In this document: piece after piece, positions 17,547 through 25,744 of the stretch
How the letters are laid out: each line of letters opens with the position of its first letter
How positions within the stretch are numbered: position 1 is the stretch's first letter
From: Nitrosopolaris sp035691865
GTDB lineage: Archaea > Thermoproteota > Nitrososphaeria > Nitrososphaerales > Nitrososphaeraceae
NCBI GenBank assembly: GCA_035691865.1
Contig: DASSIM010000120.1
Span: 1 to 36,981 of the forward strand
Direction: 5' to 3'
Length of the DNA stretch: 36,981 bases
Notes under the pieces: generated by a model
What the model was told of the DNA's origin: nothing
What the model saw: only the letters and a program-made list of their open reading frames with translations
The model's database searches: none
Program-made: the position numbers and the translations under genes

Positions 17547-18962
17547 TTGCAGATCTTAACATCATTAAAGGTTAAATTATCCGTAGCTGTACAAAATTTA
17601 TCACGATTAAGGTTTTTAGAATTGAGCGACCTACTACATGAAGAAGAGATCGGACAATGGAGAAGGACGCATTATTCGTCGGAAATCAACTCATCGCTTG
17701 AAGATCGGGAAGTAATAATTATGGGATGGGTTTCGAGTAAGCGTGACCATGGTAACATCCAGTTTATTATCATAAGAGACAGGTACGGAGACATCCAAGT
17801 TATGGCGAAGAAGAATGAATGTTCAAAGCAATTATTTGAGCAACTCCAACTAATAAAAGAACACACTTCGCTCGGTATTCGGGGGACGGTTAGACCTCAA
17901 GAAAAAGTGCCTAGCGGCGTGGAGATCATCCCATTAGAGCTGAAGGTCTTTTCTATTGCTAGAAAAGCAGCTCCATTTATGATGCAAAGTAAGACACCTA
18001 TAGGTATTGATACCAGATTGGATTTGAGGGCAATAGATCTACGTAGAAATATTCTTCAGAGTATTTTTCATATTCGTTATACCGTATTGAACGCGAGCAG
18101 AGAGTTCCTGGCGAGACAAGGGTTTATCGAAGTGAACACTCCAAAAATGATTGCTACTGCTACAGAAGGTGGTGCAGCATTGTTTCCAATATTTTATTAC
18201 GACAGAGAAGCATTCCTGGCACAAAGTCCTCAGTTGTACAAGGAGCAATTGACTATGGCTTTTGAAAATGTGTTTGAGATAGGCCCGATATTTAGAGCCG
18301 AACCGTCACGCACTAATAGACATCTTTCTGAGGCGATATCTATTGATGTGGAGAAGGCGTTTGTAGATTACAACGATGTAATGAGTTTGCTTGAGAGAAT
18401 GATACTGCATATTCTTGATTCAGTTAAAGAAAAGAACAAAAATGATCTTGCTTACCTAGAGTTTCAATTGCCAAATATCGAATTGCCATTCGCTAGATAT
18501 TCTTATTCTGATCTTATAGAACAGCTACGGGGAGCTGGAGAGCGCGTTCGATGGGGTGATGATCTCTCACCTCAGGCAATGAAAAACTTGCCGGATGACC
18601 GGATGAATGGCTTTTATTTTATTACAGATTGGCCCACATCTATAAAACCTTTTTATGTAAAGCCAAAGCTCATGCCAGAGACTGGTGGGGTCTCTGAATC
18701 TTTTGACCTAATGTACGGACCGTTAGAAATATCGTCGGGCAGTACAAGAGTAAACAGGAAGGATGAATTATTGGAAAGAATGAAAAAACAGGGATTAAAG
18801 ATACAAGCTTTTGATTACCATCTGAAAGTTTTTGATTATGGAGTGCCACCACACGCAGGATTTGGCGTTGGTCTGGAACGTTTGATGATGGCTATTACGA
18901 AGATTGATAATATTCGAGATGCTTCTCTGTACCCACGCGATATAGACAGGTTAACCCCCTAA
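17547..18962 (+). CDS. aspS: Aspartyl-tRNA synthetase, archaeal type, probably non-discriminating
   Basis: An N-terminal OB-fold anticodon-binding domain (RRTHYSSEI, GWVSSKRDHGNIQFIIIRDR) is followed by a class II catalytic domain. Motif 2 is FRAEPSRTNRHLSEA, the aspartate-binding region is FLAQSPQLYKEQL, and motif 3 is GFGVGLERLMM. By hand alignment to Thermococcus AspRS, the two residues that restrict discriminating enzymes to tRNA(Asp) (W26, K85) are Ser (GWVSS) and Pro (KTPIGIDTRL) here. This fits an enzyme that also makes Asp-tRNA(Asn), which GatCAB then amidates; gatC follows 37 bases downstream. The first about 25 residues exceed the family length, so TTG 17622 may be the true start. 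Confidence 0.93.
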   Translation: MQILTSLKVKLSVAVQNLSRLRFLELSDLLHEEEIGQWRRTHYSSEINSSLEDREVIIMGWVSSKRDHGNIQFIIIRDRYGDIQVMAKKNECSKQLFEQLQLIKEHTSLGIRGTVRPQEKVPSGVEIIPLELKVFSIARKAAPFMMQSKTPIGIDTRLDLRAIDLRRNILQSIFHIRYTVLNASREFLARQGFIEVNTPKMIATATEGGAALFPIFYYDREAFLAQSPQLYKEQLTMAFENVFEIGPIFRAEPSRTNRHLSEAISIDVEKAFVDYNDVMSLLERMILHILDSVKEKNKNDLAYLEFQLPNIELPFARYSYSDLIEQLRGAGERVRWGDDLSPQAMKNLPDDRMNGFYFITDWPTSIKPFYVKPKLMPETGGVSESFDLMYGPLEISSGSTRVNRKDELLERMKKQGLKIQAFDYHLKVFDYGVPPHAGFGVGLERLMMAITKIDNIRDASLYPRDIDRLTP

Positions 18963-18999
18963 GATACGAGAGAAAAGTATTGGGCAGAGGCGTGTTAAC

Positions 19000-19272
19000 A
19001 TGATTTCAAAAGACGAAATAAGACATCTTGGTTGGCTTTCTAGGTTAGAATTGACGGACACCGAGCTAGATAAATATGCGTCTCAAATCGATGAAATAAT
19101 TAGCTATTTTGATAAACTAGACACGGTGTCATTAACCGGAAGTGAGCCAGCCCGTACAATCAAAAAAGTTTCCGAATTAAGAGATGACAATATTCACGCG
19201 TTTGAAGGCGATCCATTGGGATTTTACAACAATAGAAAGGACGGCTTTGTAAAAGGGCCAAGGATGGTTTAA
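19000..19272 (+). CDS. gatC: Glutamyl/aspartyl-tRNA amidotransferase subunit C
   Basis: The 90-residue protein has the GatC signature: an N-terminal EIRHLGWLSRLELTDTELDKYASQ helix, DEIISYFDKLDTV, and a C-terminal LRDD and FVKGPRMV segment. GatC wraps around GatA and GatB and stabilises the complex. The ATG start follows aspS by 37 bases, and the gatC stop codon touches the gatA start, so the genes are surely one operon. Confidence 0.93.
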   Translation: MISKDEIRHLGWLSRLELTDTELDKYASQIDEIISYFDKLDTVSLTGSEPARTIKKVSELRDDNIHAFEGDPLGFYNNRKDGFVKGPRMV

Positions 19273-20760
19273 TTGCCAAACCATCTATATCGTCTTACCG
19301 CTGATCAAGTTTCCTCCGGCATTAAGAATCAAGACTTTTCTGCACAAGAATATATATCTCAGATTCTCGAAAGAATAGAAAAAATTGATGCAAAAATCAA
19401 CGCCTTTGTCGCTGTAGATAAACAGGGTGCGGTAGAAAAAGCACGTTATATAGATAAAAGAATTCATGACGGAGAACCCATTGGTGGACTTGCAGGCGTT
19501 GCAATTGGTATTAAAGACAATATCTGCACCAAGGGCTTGAAAACCAGTTGCGCTTCGAAAATGCTCGAGGGATATATTCCACCATATGATGCAACTGTAA
19601 TTAAAAAATTGAAAGAAAACGATGCAATTATTGTTGGAAAGCTAAATCTCGATGAATTTGCGATGGGGTCTACTACGGAGTTCAGCAAATACGGACCTAC
19701 GCGTAATCCATGGAATATTAATTATGTTGCAGGCGGCTCCTCCGGTGGAAGTGCAGCGAGTGTAGCAGCATTAGAATGTGCCATTTCATTAGGTTCTGAT
19801 ACAGGTGGATCTGTAAGGTGCCCAGCTAGCTTTTGTTCTGTAGTAGGGTTAAAACCAACTTATGGATGCGTAAGCAGATCTGGATTAATTTCTTACTCTA
19901 ACAGCTTAGAGCAGATTGGACCAGTGGGTAAAACGGTCTCTGATATAGTGATGATTATGAATGCAATCGCAGGTACAGACGAAAATGATCACACCACAAG
20001 GACAACAGCTATTGAGACAACTCCTAATACTATTTCTCTCGATAGGATACCAAAATATAGCCTGCACCAAAACAATAGGAATATTCGTGTGGGACTAGTG
20101 AAAGAACTTATTGAAGGGGCTGATCCGGCTGTTTCAAAATGTATCTATTCTGCAGTGGACTTGTTTTCAAGGTCAGATTATAAATGTGAAGTTACATCTA
20201 TGAAATCGATTCAATATGCTCTCGCATCCTACTATACAATTGCTATGGCTGAAGCCAGCAGTAATCTTGCAAGATACGACAATATTCGCTACGGGTTTGA
20301 GTCCAACCCGGAGGAGTATGAATGGAATACATATTTCGCTAAAGTTCGCAATAATTTTGGTGAAGAGGTTAAGAGACGTATTATCATTGGATCCTATGTT
20401 CTTTCGGCGGGGTACTATGGAAAATATTATCTAAAAGCCCAAAAAGCAAGAAAAATGATAAGTCAGGAAGTTAATTCACTGTTTGAAAAATATGATGTTT
20501 TGATAGCCCCTACAATGCCTATATTGCCATTCAAATTCGGTGAAAAGATCGATGATCCATTGATGATGTATCAGATAGACATTGATACGGTTGTAGCTAA
20601 CCTTGCCGGTATACCTGCAATATCGATACCGGTTGGATTTAGTGACAGTCTCCCTGTAGGATTACAAATAATGGCAAATGAAATGGAAGAGCAAACCCTG
20701 TTTGATGTTGCATCATCTTTTGAAAGTATAGTTGATATTCACAAGAGTCCTGAGATATAA
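19273..20760 (+). CDS. gatA: Glutamyl/aspartyl-tRNA amidotransferase subunit A
   Basis: This is the amidase-signature subunit, releasing ammonia from glutamine and passing it to GatB. The Ser-cisSer-Lys triad is complete: K81 in IGIKDNI, S156 in AGGSSGGSAAS and S180 in SDTGGSVRCPAS. The glutamine-binding region and the C-terminal PTMPILPF and GIPAISIPVGFSDSLPVGLQI segments are typical. The length (495 aa) is normal. The TTG start lies immediately after the gatC stop (no gap), and gatB begins immediately after the gatA stop, suggesting strict translational coupling for a 1:1:1 complex. Confidence 0.95.
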   Translation: MPNHLYRLTADQVSSGIKNQDFSAQEYISQILERIEKIDAKINAFVAVDKQGAVEKARYIDKRIHDGEPIGGLAGVAIGIKDNICTKGLKTSCASKMLEGYIPPYDATVIKKLKENDAIIVGKLNLDEFAMGSTTEFSKYGPTRNPWNINYVAGGSSGGSAASVAALECAISLGSDTGGSVRCPASFCSVVGLKPTYGCVSRSGLISYSNSLEQIGPVGKTVSDIVMIMNAIAGTDENDHTTRTTAIETTPNTISLDRIPKYSLHQNNRNIRVGLVKELIEGADPAVSKCIYSAVDLFSRSDYKCEVTSMKSIQYALASYYTIAMAEASSNLARYDNIRYGFESNPEEYEWNTYFAKVRNNFGEEVKRRIIIGSYVLSAGYYGKYYLKAQKARKMISQEVNSLFEKYDVLIAPTMPILPFKFGEKIDDPLMMYQIDIDTVVANLAGIPAISIPVGFSDSLPVGLQIMANEMEEQTLFDVASSFESIVDIHKSPEI

Positions 20761-22188
20761 TTGGTGGAAGTAAAGATAGGTCTTGAAATCCATTGTCAGC
20801 TGACAGGACTTCAGAGTAAATTATTTTGTTCATGCCAATGTGATTATCGAGGGAAGGCACCCAACACAAACATCTGTCCAATTTGTTCGGGTCTTCCTGG
20901 GACTCTCCCCATCTTGAATCGAAGAGCAATAGACTTTGCTAGTATGATATCTCTTGCTCTAGGCTGTAAAGTTCCTGACAACGTAATGTTTTACCGAAAG
21001 AATTACTTTTACCCGGATTTACCCAAAAATTATCAGATAACTCAATATAATGCGTATGGAATCACAAGTATCGGCTTTAATGGAAGAGTCGACTATGGAT
21101 CCAAGATCACAAAGATCAGAAGAGTTCAGCTGGAAGAGGATCCAGGAAGACTGATTTACGATACTAGCTTTTACACACTTATAGACTATAATAGAGCGGG
21201 TGTCTCTTTAGTAGAAATTGTCACAGAGCCAGATTTTGTTGATCCAAAAGATGTTCGAATGTTTTTGAATAAAATTACTTCAATAATCGAGCATTTGGGA
21301 GTGGGCGATACAAAGCTGGATGGTTCCGTGAGATGCGACGTGAATGTCTCTTTAGAAGACGGAAAAAGGGTCGAAATCAAGAATGTTGGCTCGTTTAGAG
21401 ATGTAGAAAAGGCACTTGGCTATGAAATTACTAGGCAAAAAACAATGTCTGTACGAGATATTGAGATTAGATCTGAAACGCGTCATTGGGATGAGGCAAG
21501 AAAAGTAACCAAACAGTCTAGGGCAAAGGAGGAAGAAGAAGACTATCGATACTTTCCTGAGCCGGACATCCCGACAATAGTTCTCGGAAACGAATTTTTA
21601 TCTTCACTTAAGGCAAAAATGCCTGAACTTCCAGATGAAAGAAAAATTCGATTCCTCAGGGAATATGATCTTTCTGACCATGTATCTCAGGTTCTGATTG
21701 ACAATAAAGAGTTGGCCGACTTCTTTGAATCGACAGCTAAAATCTATCCTTCATCACCAAACGAAATTGCTAATTGGATTGTTTCTGATTTACTGGGATT
21801 CATAGATGATTCAAAATGGGAAGAGGGATCTCTATTGTCAGGACTGAGAATTGAAGCGAAACATATGGCAGAGTTAGTAAAAATGATTGATCAGAATATA
21901 ATCAACAGGAACATTGCAAAAATGATCCTAAGCCAGATAACAAGGACTGGAGAAATGCCCTCTTATGTTCTAGATAAGATGAATGCCTCTCTAATAGATA
22001 ACAAAGCTATAATATCTGAGGCTATAGAATCAGTATTCAAGTCTGAAAAATCTGCTGTTAAGGATGCAAAACAAAATCCAAATGTCGCGAACTTTTTGCT
22101 TGGAAAAGTGATGCAATTAACCGGTGGAAGAGCAGATCCGAAGATCGCATTGAATTTAATAAAGACTAGACTTGCAATAATGAAATAA
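20761..22188 (+). CDS. gatB: Glutamyl/aspartyl-tRNA amidotransferase subunit B
   Basis: GatB is the kinase/transamidase subunit, which phosphorylates the misacylated Glu or Asp on tRNA and amidates it. Visible signatures are the opening VEVKIGLEIHCQL, the zinc cysteines (SCQCDYRGK, then CPICSGLPGTLP), KNYFYPDLPKNYQITQY, LEEDPGRL, DGSVRCDVNVS and YRYFPEPDIP. The C-terminal YqeY-like tail ends KVMQLTGGRADPKI. At 475 residues it is full length. TTG 20761 abuts the gatA stop, and GTG 20764 is the next codon. No amidotransferase-independent AsnRS is in the window. Confidence 0.95.
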   Translation: MVEVKIGLEIHCQLTGLQSKLFCSCQCDYRGKAPNTNICPICSGLPGTLPILNRRAIDFASMISLALGCKVPDNVMFYRKNYFYPDLPKNYQITQYNAYGITSIGFNGRVDYGSKITKIRRVQLEEDPGRLIYDTSFYTLIDYNRAGVSLVEIVTEPDFVDPKDVRMFLNKITSIIEHLGVGDTKLDGSVRCDVNVSLEDGKRVEIKNVGSFRDVEKALGYEITRQKTMSVRDIEIRSETRHWDEARKVTKQSRAKEEEEDYRYFPEPDIPTIVLGNEFLSSLKAKMPELPDERKIRFLREYDLSDHVSQVLIDNKELADFFESTAKIYPSSPNEIANWIVSDLLGFIDDSKWEEGSLLSGLRIEAKHMAELVKMIDQNIINRNIAKMILSQITRTGEMPSYVLDKMNASLIDNKAIISEAIESVFKSEKSAVKDAKQNPNVANFLLGKVMQLTGGRADPKIALNLIKTRLAIMK

Positions 22189-22349
22189 TTCGTGATTTCA
22201 TATTGTGTCGATTCTTGTACATTCACTCGGAATAGGTTATTATACGTCTGTTCAAAATAAAATATGCAATCAACCATTTCGCATTTTTTGAAACGCTAGT
22301 GTTCTGGTACACTGTATTGACTATAGGTAATATGGAGGCCCCAATATCG

Positions 22350-23633
22350 TTATGTCGGCTCATTTGATTGCTCCTTTTTCTCATCAGTGATTGATTGCTC
22401 GATATTTTCTAGATGTTTGACAACCGTGGGCAAGAATGCACCAACGTCTGTTACGATCCCGATAGCTTGTATCGTCCCTCGATCGATGAGTTTTGTTACA
22501 ACTGGCTGGCTTATGTCTACAGCGACAACCTTGACCGATGAAGGGAGCATATTCCCTACTGCTATAGAATGCAACATGGTTGAAAACATTAAGACCATTT
22601 TCGCACCTTCTAATACCTGTTTATATTTTCTTTGTGCCTCGACAATATCTGTAATAACGTCGGGAATAGGACCATCATCTCTTACCGATCCTGCAAGTAC
22701 GAATGGAATGTCGTTGGTGATGCATTCGTACATGACACCACTCTCTAAAATCCCCTTTCGAACCATTGCTTTTAAAGATCCTACCTTAAAAACTTCATTA
22801 ATTGCTTGCATATGATTTCTATGACCTCGTACCGCAAGAGTTCCATCCTTGATATTCATGCCCAAAGATGTTCCCATCAAAGCATTCTCTACATCATGAA
22901 CTGCAAGAGCATTACCGGTCAAGAGTCCATGTACATATCCCATTCGAATCAATTTCGCAAGAGCTTCCGATGCACCTGAATGGACGAGTACCGGTCCGGC
23001 GACTACGATTATCCTACCTCCTTGGGTTTCCTTGGTCTCATAAATGTCGACTGCGATCTTTCGAGCAATTTGTTGTGTAGGTCTTTCGCTAGAGCTGCTA
23101 CTGGCCATAAACTGAAAAAGGTCAACCCCTTCTCGTGGGCGTTCCTGTGGAATTATCCTGATCCCTTGTTCTCCCACGACTACCATATTCCCCTTCTTTA
23201 GATCACGTATCATCCTACATTCTGCCGTTTTTTTCTCGGTGTCTACTGCTATGCACTTGTCCATCATCATATTTACAACATCTATCCATACGCCTTTGTA
23301 ATAGACCTGGGTTGTTTGGTTTGTGGTGCTGTAAAAATTATCAGGCATAACCATGTCTTTAAGAACTGGTTTTAACATAACTTGTTGAATGGATATAGGC
23401 TGTGCTCCTTCTCTGTAGAGGGATTCCAATAATTCGTTTAGATGTTCGCGACTTTTACCTCGAACCATGAGGCGGGCATAGCTAACATCTTTTTTTTTCT
23501 TCCCAACATTGAAATCCAGAACTTGAAAGTCTCCTTTCAGGTCCATGATATTATCAAAGATTCTCGTCAGGATCATAGAGTCAATAAGATGACCTTTTAC
23601 CTCGATCTCTTGCTCGTATTTTCTTTCTGTCAA
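22350..23633 (-). CDS. TIGR00300/LOR-SDH family protein, possible archaeal ornithine cyclodeaminase
   Basis: The 427-residue protein matches the archaeal TIGR00300 family. The N-terminal LOR/SDH-type domain opens EIEVKGHLIDSMILTRIFD and includes DVSYARLMVRG. The C-terminal NAD-binding part has VVAGPVLVHSGASEALAKLI, GNALAVHDVENALMGTSLG, GHRNHMQAINEV and AGSVRDDGPIPDVITD. Archaeal members have been reported to act as NAD-dependent ornithine cyclodeaminase (ornithine to proline plus ammonia), and the same domain is fused to arginine dihydrolases in cyanobacteria. A proline-synthesis role is therefore plausible, not shown. The TTG start at 23633 is about 20-35 bases behind a TATA-like run (23650-23665), fitting a leaderless transcript. 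Confidence 0.85.
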   Translation of the reverse strand: MTERKYEQEIEVKGHLIDSMILTRIFDNIMDLKGDFQVLDFNVGKKKKDVSYARLMVRGKSREHLNELLESLYREGAQPISIQQVMLKPVLKDMVMPDNFYSTTNQTTQVYYKGVWIDVVNMMMDKCIAVDTEKKTAECRMIRDLKKGNMVVVGEQGIRIIPQERPREGVDLFQFMASSSSSERPTQQIARKIAVDIYETKETQGGRIIVVAGPVLVHSGASEALAKLIRMGYVHGLLTGNALAVHDVENALMGTSLGMNIKDGTLAVRGHRNHMQAINEVFKVGSLKAMVRKGILESGVMYECITNDIPFVLAGSVRDDGPIPDVITDIVEAQRKYKQVLEGAKMVLMFSTMLHSIAVGNMLPSSVKVVAVDISQPVVTKLIDRGTIQAIGIVTDVGAFLPTVVKHLENIEQSITDEKKEQSNEPT

Positions 23634-23725
23634 ATATCAAAAGAGAACTATTGTATATTATATAATTGCCTTTAGGAGATAATGTGCTAATAAAACCAAC
23701 ATTTTATTTTTGTTATTCTGTATTT

Positions 23726-23875
23726 TCATTTCTGTGACTTCCTGTAAAACTCAACAAGTCTTTTAATAACATCATCGAAGGTTTCTGCTTTTCCACCTAT
23801 TTCAATGAGCGACTTATGTACTTCGTCACTTATCTTAATTGTTCTGCCCATCCGTGGCAATAACTTAAGACTCAT
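23726..23875 (-). CDS. VapB-like ribbon-helix-helix regulator (49 aa)
   Basis: The minus strand from ATG 23875 gives 49 residues: basic head (SLKLLPRMG), one strand (RTIKISDEVH), helix (KSLIEIGGKAE), helix (TFDDVIKRLVEFYRKSQK). This is the ribbon-helix-helix layout of VapB-type antitoxins and small archaeal repressors (DUF217/VAPB-like). No PIN or other toxin gene follows: the 92 bases to the next gene hold no frame. It therefore looks like an orphan antitoxin or a stand-alone regulator. Two similar palindromes flank its TATA box, pointing to autoregulation. It may also control the divergent, broken gene at 24092. Confidence 0.75.
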   Translation of the reverse strand: MSLKLLPRMGRTIKISDEVHKSLIEIGGKAETFDDVIKRLVEFYRKSQK

Positions 23876-23905
23876 GAGTTATCTTAAATAGCTTCTCTTA
23901 TTTAA

Positions 23906-23953
23906 GGGTATACCCGTAACTACTATAAATACTCTATATTTGTGAGTATACTC
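23906..23953 (-). promoter_or_regulatory. Promoter with paired palindromic operators
   Basis: Two perfect 10-bp palindromes of the form GRGTATACYC occur: GGGTATACCC (23906-23915) and GAGTATACTC (23944-23953), 38 bp apart centre to centre. Between them lies a TATA box (ctataaatact, about 23920-23931) reading toward the RHH gene, 46-55 bases before its ATG. The proximal palindrome would cover the start site, the distal one the TFB-binding side. This is a classical layout for RHH repression. Confidence 0.6.
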
Positions 23954-24091
23954 TTAGATATCTACCAGTACCCATCACAAAAGGTTTTCGCTCATCGTTT
24001 TTTGGGTATGATGGTATATTTTAAAATTGTACTGAATAATGTTACTCTCTGAAAGTGAGCTTATATAGTAGATGGTGATTGTTAAGATGTA

Positions 24092-24454
24092 ATGAAATTA
24101 AAGGTACCAATGGTGGCTATTGTCATTCTTACTGCAGCGATGTTTTCGGGGACGCTTACTATGACTCTGCAGTCAGCCGCAGCCCAGGCGGGTGGAGCTG
24201 GTGGAGGATCTGGCGGAAATGCTGGTGGTCCACCTATTTGCCAAGGGGGTCATGAAAGGTGAGTCCAACTTGCGACACCTGACAGCCCTGGAATCACTGT
24301 TACAACAGGTCAAACTTTCGTCCTTACTCACCCTGGCTCCGTAGTTCGTTCAGTTCAATCTGGCCAACGCTCCATTGAAGCTGGAGTAGGAGTATTAGGG
24401 TGTAATTCCCCTTTTCTCATCGTGGATGGTCACAAATCCTGCTCCCCACGATAA
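24092..24454 (+). pseudogene. Secreted small protein gene broken by an in-frame TGA
   Basis: ATG 24092 opens a protein with a clear signal peptide (KLKVPMVAIVILTAAMF, cleavage near SAAAQA) and a glycine-rich stretch (GGAGGGSGGNAGG). A TGA follows at 24260-24262. The very same frame then runs on for 63 codons (TPDSPGITVTTGQTFVLTHP, GSVVRSVQSGQRSIEAGVG, ending CNSPFLIVDGHKSCSPR) to TAA at 24452-24454. The continuation has good protein character and a Cys pair. It is probably a nonsense mutation; recoding is possible but unsupported. A TATA run (cttatatagta, 24058-24067) sits at leaderless distance, so the promoter looks intact. Confidence 0.6.
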
Positions 24455-24937
24455 GTAAGTAGCTTCAAAAAATATAGTGGAGATACCTTATCACATTCGG
24501 TATAAAGCAGAAAAGTGAACCATAGGCAGCGGAAGAGTGACCACGCTAAAGAAGCCAATCCATAACGCAGATCTTCAAGTCACCTCTAGAATCCACTATT
24601 GGATACACCAAGGCGCGACAGACAGGCTGATGAGTGGCGTATTTCAAATAGGCACAGTAACTTCAGGGCATTCAGTGGTAACTTCTCAGATACTTACATA
24701 ATAGATCCATGTTTAGGAAGTATTGGCATGTTAAGCTGCCCTAGCTATCTTGTTTTCAAGAATATGGGACCGAGGCTACCGTCTTAGTTCTGTCTTAATA
24801 CTGAACAGATTAGCACCAGTCTCTCCCTTATTGTATAGGTATCCCAGGATCCGCATTTTTATTTCTCCCTGACTGAGATTGCCTTTCTCCCTCCTGGGCA
24901 ACTATAGAGATTTGTAATAGTGTTTATTTAAATAAAC
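24455..24937. other. Spacer
   Basis: No gene is supported. The frame at 24599-24787 has no domain. A 20-base match to the hairpin at position 113 lies at 24786-24805. Confidence 0.4.
24786..24805. repeat. Second copy of a 20-base motif
   Basis: AGTTCTGTCTTAATACTGAA matches 113-132 at 19 of 20 positions, in the same orientation. Here the pairing partner of the hairpin is absent, so only the right half of that element is present. Confidence 0.5.
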
Positions 24938-25168
24938 ATGTAGCTAAAAACAGCTTTTTCTGATTTCTTCATTGCTATCGTTTCAACGATAATGTTAGTC
25001 ACACCGACGCTAGCATTTTGTACATGATCATTTCACATTCGGCAAAAGTGGTGATGCATCTGCAGTTGGGGCTGAGGTGGAAGTGATGCACCTTCGGGTA
25101 ATACACTTCAGATGATACAGATTGGTCAGGAACATATGGCGACATCTTGTTCTGCTACGTTGTTCTAG
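24938..25168 (+). pseudogene. Relic of a second secreted protein gene
   Basis: One frame from ATG 24938 reads a signal-peptide-like sequence (KTAFSDFFIAIVSTIMLVTP, TLAFC), then further on GGSDAPSGNTLQMIQIGQEH and MATSCSATLF to TAG at 25166-25168. It carries stops at codon 2 (TAG) and later (TGA at 25025-25027 plus two more). The shared frame across all pieces suggests a decayed secreted protein of about 76 residues rather than chance, but I cannot prove it. Confidence 0.35.
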
Positions 25169-25663
25169 GAACTCTCATGTGAAATTAACGTTCATTCACT
25201 TGATTATACTGCATTCGAGTGGTGATGTTGTTTCACTCGCATGGCAATAATAAGGAATGCGCTATTTTTGATTCGCATTCTCCTCCTCTTCTCCCATTGA
25301 AGTATGTACGAGCTTCCAGTATTCGAGCTTCTTTATTCTTGCCTCCAAGTCTCTTACTCTATTTTTTAATTCGATTAACGCAGCGCCTTCATTTTCTTCA
25401 CTCATCGATTGATTCATTCAGGATAAAGTCGTGCGAATATAATTTATTTTATAATACAAGTTTGTTTAGAGAACCGTAAAGTTTTCATCATATACAAATA
25501 TCCGTATATTTTACTCAAAAATTTCGATATTTGAGTATATCATATTAGCAATGCGGGAATAGTGTTTTAAAAACTTTAGATAGTAGTACCAAGTTACGTA
25601 ATGAGGATACTCTGATGAAATACGTTGACATTTATCAGATATTCAAGCGAAAGGTGAGAGACT
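25169..25663. other. Spacer upstream of the Cys-repeat protein
   Basis: No gene is supported; a frame at 25219-25479 is low-complexity. The motif ttgagtatatcat (about 25542-25554) partly resembles the GAGTATACTC operator found at 23944. Confidence 0.4.
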
Positions 25664-25744
25664 ATAACGAGTAAGAATAATCACGATAACAAAGATAATA
25701 GGTTCTCAATTATCCTAGCACTCTTCTTCCTGACTCTTACAGTA

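Noticed and set aside
23634..23725. Toxin gene partner for the RHH protein
   Set aside because: The 92 bases between the RHH stop and the next start hold no frame long enough for a PIN or other toxin.
24260..24262. TGA as selenocysteine or pyrrolysine-like recoding
   Set aside because: No SECIS-like element and no selenoprotein genes are seen; several nearby frames have similar stops, which fits decay better.
24599..25479. Open frames at 24599-24787 and 25219-25479
   Set aside because: Low-complexity translations with no domain, lying between broken genes.
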